Source: Intestinibaculum porci (GTDB lineage Bacteria; Bacillota_I; Bacilli_A; Erysipelotrichales; Coprobacillaceae). From it: a stretch of DNA of 64,000 nt. Shown here piece after piece: positions 59,750 to 64,000 of the stretch. A program made the translations under genes and the position numbers. Each line of letters starts with the position of its first letter. Position 1 is the stretch's first letter. The stretch covers positions 620,001 through 684,000 of the forward strand of contig NZ_AP019309.1 in NCBI RefSeq assembly GCF_003925875.1, given 5' to 3'. The notes beneath the pieces were generated by a model, which did no database searches, was not told the DNA's origin, and worked only from the letters and a program-made list of their open reading frames with translations.

Positions 59750-60150
59750 TTACTCCACTCCTTTTCGGCAATCTTTTTCGTCGCTATAAGACCGATCAAT
59801 AACACGACTGCGGAAAAGTCAATGGTCTGATAGGCGATGATCACGCAAACAAGACCAATGGCGATAGAGGCGATGGTGATGAGCATCGGGGTGCGGGAAT
59901 TGTGATAGGTTTTGTAGAGACTGCGCTGATATTTAAACTGCATGAGAAAGATGACTAAGGCGACCACAGCCACGGCGCTATCGACATAGAGATGAATCAG
60001 ATAATGATGCGCGAGACTGGCTTTGATAAAGCTTAAGACAATATACGCCGCAATCATCGAAGTGGCTAAGGACAGTAAGAAACTGTCCTTTTCCTGTTTT
60101 GTGATCTGCTTGTTTTTCTTGCGCTCTCTTTTAGGAATCTTGGTAGCCAT
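59746..60150 (-). CDS. Four-helix membrane protein of unknown function
   Basis: 134 residues. Basic N-terminus (KIPKRERKKNKQITKQ), then four hydrophobic helices (about 27-45, 55-72, 88-105, 111-126). No family recognised. Lies between the aminopeptidase and DUF1294 genes with overlaps on both sides, so it belongs to one operon. Confidence 0.6.
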   Translation of the reverse strand: MATKIPKRERKKNKQITKQEKDSFLLSLATSMIAAYIVLSFIKASLAHHYLIHLYVDSAVAVVALVIFLMQFKYQRSLYKTYHNSRTPMLITIASIAIGLVCVIIAYQTIDFSAVVLLIGLIATKKIAEKEWSK

Positions 60151-61472
60151 TAATGGGTAACCTTTAAGCGGGAAGCGCTGATTTCTTCAATGTGGGCATT
60201 GAAAACTTCTTTCATCACTTCAATCATATAGTAGGTATCTTTGATGCCGGCTGTTTCATAGGCGGAATGCATGGCTAACTGAGGTAAGCCGATGTCGACG
60301 GAATTAAGTGAGACATGGGCCTGAGAGATATTGCCTAAGGTTGATCCGCCGGCTTTATCAGAGCGGTTGGCAAAGAACTGTAATGGGACATTAGCCTGTT
60401 TCGCAAATTCTTTGAATAAGGCAATAGATACGCCGTCTGAGCAGTATTTCTGACCAGCGTGCTGCTTAACGACAACCCCTTCATTCATGTAGACACAGTT
60501 GGTTTGATCGGTATGCTCAGGGTGATTGGGATGAACGGCATGAGCGTTATCCGCTGATAACATAAAGCTGCTGGCAATGGCCCGTAAGTAATCTTCCGGC
60601 GTTTTGCCTAAAGCGCTATTGATGCGCGTTAAGGTATCATATAAGAAGGTCGAATCTGCCCCTTGTTTGGTGCCGGAACCGACTTCTTCGTTATCAAAGA
60701 TGGCCATCACATCGATGGAACGATCGTTATAACCAGCTAATAATGCCTGCAGGGCACTGAAGGCACACTGCAAATCATCTAAGTGACCAGCTGAGATAAA
60801 TTCATTATGAGCGCCCCAGATACTTGGCTGCTGGCGGTTGTATAAGAATAAATCGGTGCCGATGATGTCTTTTTCGCTGATCTCTAAAGCCTTTGCAATG
60901 ATTGCCTGTAAGTCGCCTGGTTTGGTTTCACTGCCGCCTAGTAATGGCAATAAGTCCACCTGCTTGTTGTAGCTGAAACCATCATTGACCTTACGGTTCA
61001 TATGAATGGCCACATTTGGAATCATTAATAAGTCTCGATCGATATTGACAAGTCTGGTGACAATTTCATCCCCGCTGCGCACTAAGACGCGGCCGGCAAC
61101 GGAGAGGGGACGATCGAACCAGCTGCTGTCAATCATGCCGCCATAGCCTTCGGTATTTAACTGCATATAGTGGTGATCCACTACTTCTAATTCGTAGTTT
61201 TCTTTCAGCTTATAAGAAGGGGAATCGCTATGCGCAGTCGCAATGTTGAAGGAATACTGCGATAAGTCTCTCCCGAGCTTGAAAGCGATGATGCTGGAAT
61301 TATTACGGGTGACGAAATAGTTATGACCAGGGGTTAAAGACCATGCGGATCCTTCGGTTAATTCTTCAAAGTCATGATCTTTTAAGATGGTGCGCATATT
61401 GTCTACAGCCTGAAAAGCGGTTGGGGAATGCGCTAAAAAGTCTAATAATTGTTTTGAAACTTCTTGATACAT
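60150..61472 (-). CDS. Aspartyl-type aminopeptidase, family M18
   Basis: 440 residues. Zinc/catalytic landmarks: IATAHSDSPSYKLKENY, HNEFISAGHLDDLQCAFSALQALLAG, AIFDNEEVGSGTKQGADS and SADNAHAVHPNHPEHTDQTN, plus C-terminal LAMHSAYETAGIKDTYYMIEVMK. Removes N-terminal acidic residues from peptides in the cytoplasm. I start at the second Met (MYQEVSK, ATG at 61472) because its GGAGG ribosome site lies inside the first codons of the longer frame. Own promoter -10 TATAAT (rc of 61493-61498). Confidence 0.9.
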   Translation of the reverse strand: MYQEVSKQLLDFLAHSPTAFQAVDNMRTILKDHDFEELTEGSAWSLTPGHNYFVTRNNSSIIAFKLGRDLSQYSFNIATAHSDSPSYKLKENYELEVVDHHYMQLNTEGYGGMIDSSWFDRPLSVAGRVLVRSGDEIVTRLVNIDRDLLMIPNVAIHMNRKVNDGFSYNKQVDLLPLLGGSETKPGDLQAIIAKALEISEKDIIGTDLFLYNRQQPSIWGAHNEFISAGHLDDLQCAFSALQALLAGYNDRSIDVMAIFDNEEVGSGTKQGADSTFLYDTLTRINSALGKTPEDYLRAIASSFMLSADNAHAVHPNHPEHTDQTNCVYMNEGVVVKQHAGQKYCSDGVSIALFKEFAKQANVPLQFFANRSDKAGGSTLGNISQAHVSLNSVDIGLPQLAMHSAYETAGIKDTYYMIEVMKEVFNAHIEEISASRLKVTH

Positions 61473-61506
61473 ATTTATTACCTCCATGTTGTATTATAAA
61501 ACAAGA

Positions 61507-61534
61507 ATATCCTTTTGGAAAACCAAAAGGATAT
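61507..61534 (-). terminator. Long perfect hairpin between the permease and aminopeptidase genes
   Basis: 12-bp stem ATATCCTTTTGG / CCAAAAGGATAT with an AAAA loop. T-richness follows only loosely on the - strand (ATTCTTGTTTTA), so it may be a weak terminator or a processing site. Confidence 0.5.
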
Positions 61535-61545
61535 CGCAAATGTTA

Positions 61546-62964
61546 TTAAGCTTGTTCGTGTTTCGCGATGGCTGGCATGATTAAACCTAAAGCGAATAAG
61601 ATGAGCGGGGTGATGATCTTTAATACCATGGTGAAGGTATCCGTATCATACATCCCCATAATATCGCAGGCTGCTGTGACGACAAAACACCAGATGCCGA
61701 AGAATTTGGCAACGGCCTGTGATTTGAAAGCACGATATTCTGGTTTAAACTTCGCATAGTTGGTTGCGTTTCTTAAGGCAATGTAGGCTAAGAATACCCA
61801 TAAGTAACGCAGCGTCATAGCGACGGAGTTTAATTTTGTCAGCTGGGTTAAGATGACATCCGCATTTGGTACGAAGCCCTGGACTAAGATGATCGCTCCA
61901 GATAAGATAACGACTAACCAGATCCCGTTGACATAAGCGCCATATTTGTTTTGTTTTAATAATTTCTTTGGAATGAACTGACGCGCATCTTCGTTATCTA
62001 ATAACATTCTTAATGGCGCATCGATGGACAGGATCAGGGTTGAGAACTGACCGATGGCATTACAGATAGCGTAGATAATCATTAATAAGTCACCCATATG
62101 ATAATACTGACCTAATTTCTGGAAAGCCCAGTAAGAACCGTTCGCATTATAAGCATCAAAGTTTTTCATGATGTCTTTTGGATCGAACATCAGGCCCATG
62201 GCAATGGTTCCTAGGATCGCGCAGACGGCGACCATGATCGCTAAGGTGATCATTGATCTTGGGAATTCCTTTTCTGGTTTCTCGAGTTTATTGACGTAAG
62301 GGGAAATCTTTTCACAGCCCCCTACCGCAAAGACAAGAATTGATAAAGACGTAAAGTATTTGACGTTAAATTGTGGGACTAAGTTCTTTAACGAAAAGTC
62401 TAATGATGCAAAGTGCGCACCAGGGTTGATCGCTGGGGCCGCAAACATCATCACGATGTAAAGTAAGGACATGACAAACATTGATGTCCCGGCAATCGAT
62501 GTTAAAGCTTTTAAAGGCGTTAAACCACGTGATGCGATATAACAGAATAATAAGAAGACACCTAAGGTGGCTAACTGAATCGCCCATGGTTTAAAAGACG
62601 CAAATGTTTCCGCATTGCGGAAAATTACCCATGATAATGCTTTTAAACCGCCTGATCCCTTTGAGGCGATATAAGTGATATGGCATGCCCAGTAAGTAAA
62701 TCCGGCATAGTATGCCATTTTTGGACCCATGGTTTCGTGGATCCAGGAACTGACGCCGCCGCCAGCTTCCTTGAATGCTGAACCAAGTTCACCAACCATT
62801 AAGGCATAAGGCACGAAATAGAGGGCGAACATCAGGATCCAGCTGAAGATGACCTGAATACCGTTGAAATAGATAAAGCCGTTTAAGACGTTACCAAATC
62901 CCCAAACGGTAGAGAAGGCCATGAATGCAAGAGTCGACCATTTGATTCGTTTCGATTGATCCAT
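61546..62964 (-). CDS. APC-superfamily amino acid permease (YjeM/GadC-like)
   Basis: 472 residues with twelve hydrophobic helices. N-terminus STLAFMAFSTVWGFGNVLNGF and GELGSAFKEAGGGVSSWIHETMGPKMAYYAGFTYW match the glutamate/GABA-type antiporter group. Mid segment KISPYVNKLEKPEKEFPRSMI. Imports or exchanges amino acids; substrate unknown. AGGAGG ribosome site; may be linked to the peptidase genes downstream by function (peptide to amino acid use). Confidence 0.85.
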   Translation of the reverse strand: MDQSKRIKWSTLAFMAFSTVWGFGNVLNGFIYFNGIQVIFSWILMFALYFVPYALMVGELGSAFKEAGGGVSSWIHETMGPKMAYYAGFTYWACHITYIASKGSGGLKALSWVIFRNAETFASFKPWAIQLATLGVFLLFCYIASRGLTPLKALTSIAGTSMFVMSLLYIVMMFAAPAINPGAHFASLDFSLKNLVPQFNVKYFTSLSILVFAVGGCEKISPYVNKLEKPEKEFPRSMITLAIMVAVCAILGTIAMGLMFDPKDIMKNFDAYNANGSYWAFQKLGQYYHMGDLLMIIYAICNAIGQFSTLILSIDAPLRMLLDNEDARQFIPKKLLKQNKYGAYVNGIWLVVILSGAIILVQGFVPNADVILTQLTKLNSVAMTLRYLWVFLAYIALRNATNYAKFKPEYRAFKSQAVAKFFGIWCFVVTAACDIMGMYDTDTFTMVLKIITPLILFALGLIMPAIAKHEQA

Positions 62965-62990
62965 ATTGTTCCTCCTAAATGTAATTATGT

Positions 62991-63037
62991 GGTGTAAGCG
63001 TATACACCTTTTTTCTCCTACAAGGGATATTATATCA
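62991..63037 (-). promoter_or_regulatory. Promoter and leader hairpin of the permease gene
   Basis: On the - strand an extended -10 TGATATAAT (rc of 63029-63037), then a leader with hairpin GGTGTA-N6-TACACC (62991-63008), then AGGAGG. Farther upstream a loose inverted repeat TTCTTGT-N12-ACAAGAA (about 63129-63154) lies before the end of the next gene. Confidence 0.5.
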
Positions 63038-63153
63038 TAAAATACATCATTTGGAAATATAATTAATTTTGTTTAGAAAATATAGGAATATAATAAAAGA
63101 ATAATGGATATTTTCGTGAAATGAAAAATTCTTGTATTAAAAAATTCACAAGA

Positions 63154-63186
63154 AAAAAATAAAAGCATGAACATCAGTTCATGCTT
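63154..63186 (-). terminator. Terminator of the truncated GGDEF gene
   Basis: On the - strand AAGCATGAAC-TGAT-GTTCATGCTT followed by TTATTTTTTT; it overlaps the stop codon. Confidence 0.85.
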
Positions 63187-64000
63187 AGCGGATAATCAGC
63201 GCATCGCCACGCGCTTTCGCCTGTTCTAATGCATCTTCGGCGATTGGCAGCAGCGCTGAAGCGGTTGCAGCTTCTTCAAAGCAGGCGCCAATAGAGACGG
63301 AAATGCGTAAATTGGGGAAATCATCGTTCGCATAGGCGTGAACGATACTTTGGACATCCTTTAATCGTTCGACAAAATGAATCTCTTCAATATTGCGGAA
63401 AACAATCAGGAAATCATCACCGCCATAGCGGATCGCGACATCCTCATGGCGTAATCGCAGTTTAATGACCTGAGAAACGAAAATAATAGCTTCATCCCCA
63501 GCCGCGCGACCGAAATTCTTATTGATCTGGCGAAGATGATCGATATTGACAATGGCGACGCCGCTGCAAGGCAAGTCTTTGACTTGTTCGTGAAAGTAGC
63601 GACGATTAAAGAGGCCGGTTTCATAATTGGTATATTTTTCGTGGTTATTCTCGACCATATCACTGATAAAGTCAGTGCTTGTATTTCCAACCGTGAGCTG
63701 ACCATGGATTTTTAATGCACATTCAAGCACGTAAGGATATTGATCCACTTCGACATATTTGGTTAAAACGAAGTAGGGATCACGACCGATGAATTCGATT
63801 TTGGTCTCATCTTTATGTTTCGTAAACGTTTCGAGAGAAATACAATTCTCGCACCGCTGATCTTTCTGGAAAGAACGGAAACAGTAGTCGTGTCTTTTTT
63901 CATTACTGCCGCTGAGAGCATTTTCAATGCATGGCTCAAGCTGAGTTGGATTGATCAGTCTGACAACATCAAAGATCTCTTGGAGACTGATGATCAGCTG
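63185..64000 (-). CDS. GGDEF protein, N-terminal part outside the window
   Basis: The - strand frame is open to the window edge, so at least 271 residues; the GTG at 63748 is internal. Upstream part: a segment with HDYCFRSFQKDQRCENCISLETF (C-x-x-C) and IEFIGRDPYFVLTKYVEVD, like a PAS-type sensor with a metal or redox site. C-terminal GGDEF domain: YETGLFNRRYFHEQ, IVNIDHLRQINKNFGRAAGDEAI and the active site RYGGDDFLIVF, intact enough for diguanylate cyclase activity. The RxxD inhibitory site reads RHEDVAIRYGG, i.e. R-H-E-D is present, so product inhibition is possible. Confidence 0.85.
   Translation of the reverse strand, partial: QLIISLQEIFDVVRLINPTQLEPCIENALSGSNEKRHDYCFRSFQKDQRCENCISLETFTKHKDETKIEFIGRDPYFVLTKYVEVDQYPYVLECALKIHGQLTVGNTSTDFISDMVENNHEKYTNYETGLFNRRYFHEQVKDLPCSGVAIVNIDHLRQINKNFGRAAGDEAIIFVSQVIKLRLRHEDVAIRYGGDDFLIVFRNIEEIHFVERLKDVQSIVHAYANDDFPNLRISVSIGACFEEAATASALLPIAEDALEQAKARGDALIIR

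Noticed and set aside
1-64000. CRISPR array
   Set aside because: No regularly spaced direct repeats seen on reading through; no cas-like genes.

Overview
The window is a chromosomal stretch of a Bacillota (Firmicutes) bacterium. The gene content and protein style suggest a gut-type Erysipelotrichia relative, but that placement is inference. Supporting signs are strong AGGAGG-type ribosome binding sites, sigma-A-like promoters with many extended -10 boxes, TGA used only as stop, a small single-TM signal peptidase, a hisZ-dependent short HisG, and Firmicutes-style MarR, HPr, ZTP-riboswitch and CcpA-type signals. Nothing looks like a prophage, plasmid or CRISPR array. The clear mobile DNA is two insertion sequences of different families.

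Layout. 1-3.6 kb: end of an ArsC/LMW-phosphatase gene, a GH114-like lipoprotein, signal peptidase I, and a PEPCK/HprK-like P-loop protein behind a cre-like site. 3.7-5.6 kb: an IS1182-like element. 5.6-8.4 kb: gdhA, an aquaporin and a small membrane protein. 8.4-10.2 kb: an IS4-family element sitting inside that last gene's terminator, with a 9-bp target duplication. 10.3-18.6 kb: an AEC transporter, then a histidine operon (hisZGDBHAFI, a barstar-like ORF, hisK) preceded by a leader peptide with five His codons and an attenuator. 18.7-22.2 kb: a RepA_N-like protein, a CDF transporter, a secreted protein and MgtE. 22.2-23.3 kb: a scar holding the tails of two divergent genes (a regulator and a sortase-type surface protein). 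23.5-27.3 kb: GGDEF/EAL genes, one of them frameshifted. 27.3-33.2 kb: a type IV pilus-like operon (PilC to PilT) divergent from a BTAD/SARP-GGDEF regulator and two small WQG-motif proteins.

33.2-41.7 kb: a PrsW-like protease, a ZTP riboswitch with stand-alone AICAR transformylase, a SWIM-SNF2 helicase, an ABC-F protein and two unknown ORFs. 41.7-45.7 kb: a candidate sRNA, superoxide reductase and two hybrid histidine kinases, one lacking the phospho-accepting His. 45.8-50.2 kb: a phosphoesterase and a duplicated ABC ATPase/permease module. 50.2-56.6 kb: type Ic aspartate aminotransferase, a second candidate sRNA, MATE pump with MarR, tRNA-Trp, a cysteine-less rhodanese, a Crh-like HPr lacking the PTS histidine, a HAD phosphatase and an M19 dipeptidase. 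56.6-64 kb: a third candidate sRNA, GH25 lysozyme, Big2-transglutaminase, small membrane proteins, M18 aminopeptidase, an amino acid permease and a truncated GGDEF gene.

The themes are carbon and nitrogen control (PEPCK/HprK-like protein, Crh-like HPr, gdhA, cre-like sites), RNA-based control (his attenuator, ZTP riboswitch, three orphan terminator-ended RNAs), and surface or second-messenger functions (pili, GGDEF/EAL proteins, wall enzymes). The most unusual items are the histidine leader-peptide attenuator, the terminator-insulated ISs, the BTAD/WQG/pilus locus with two helically phased palindromes, and the degenerate signalling proteins.
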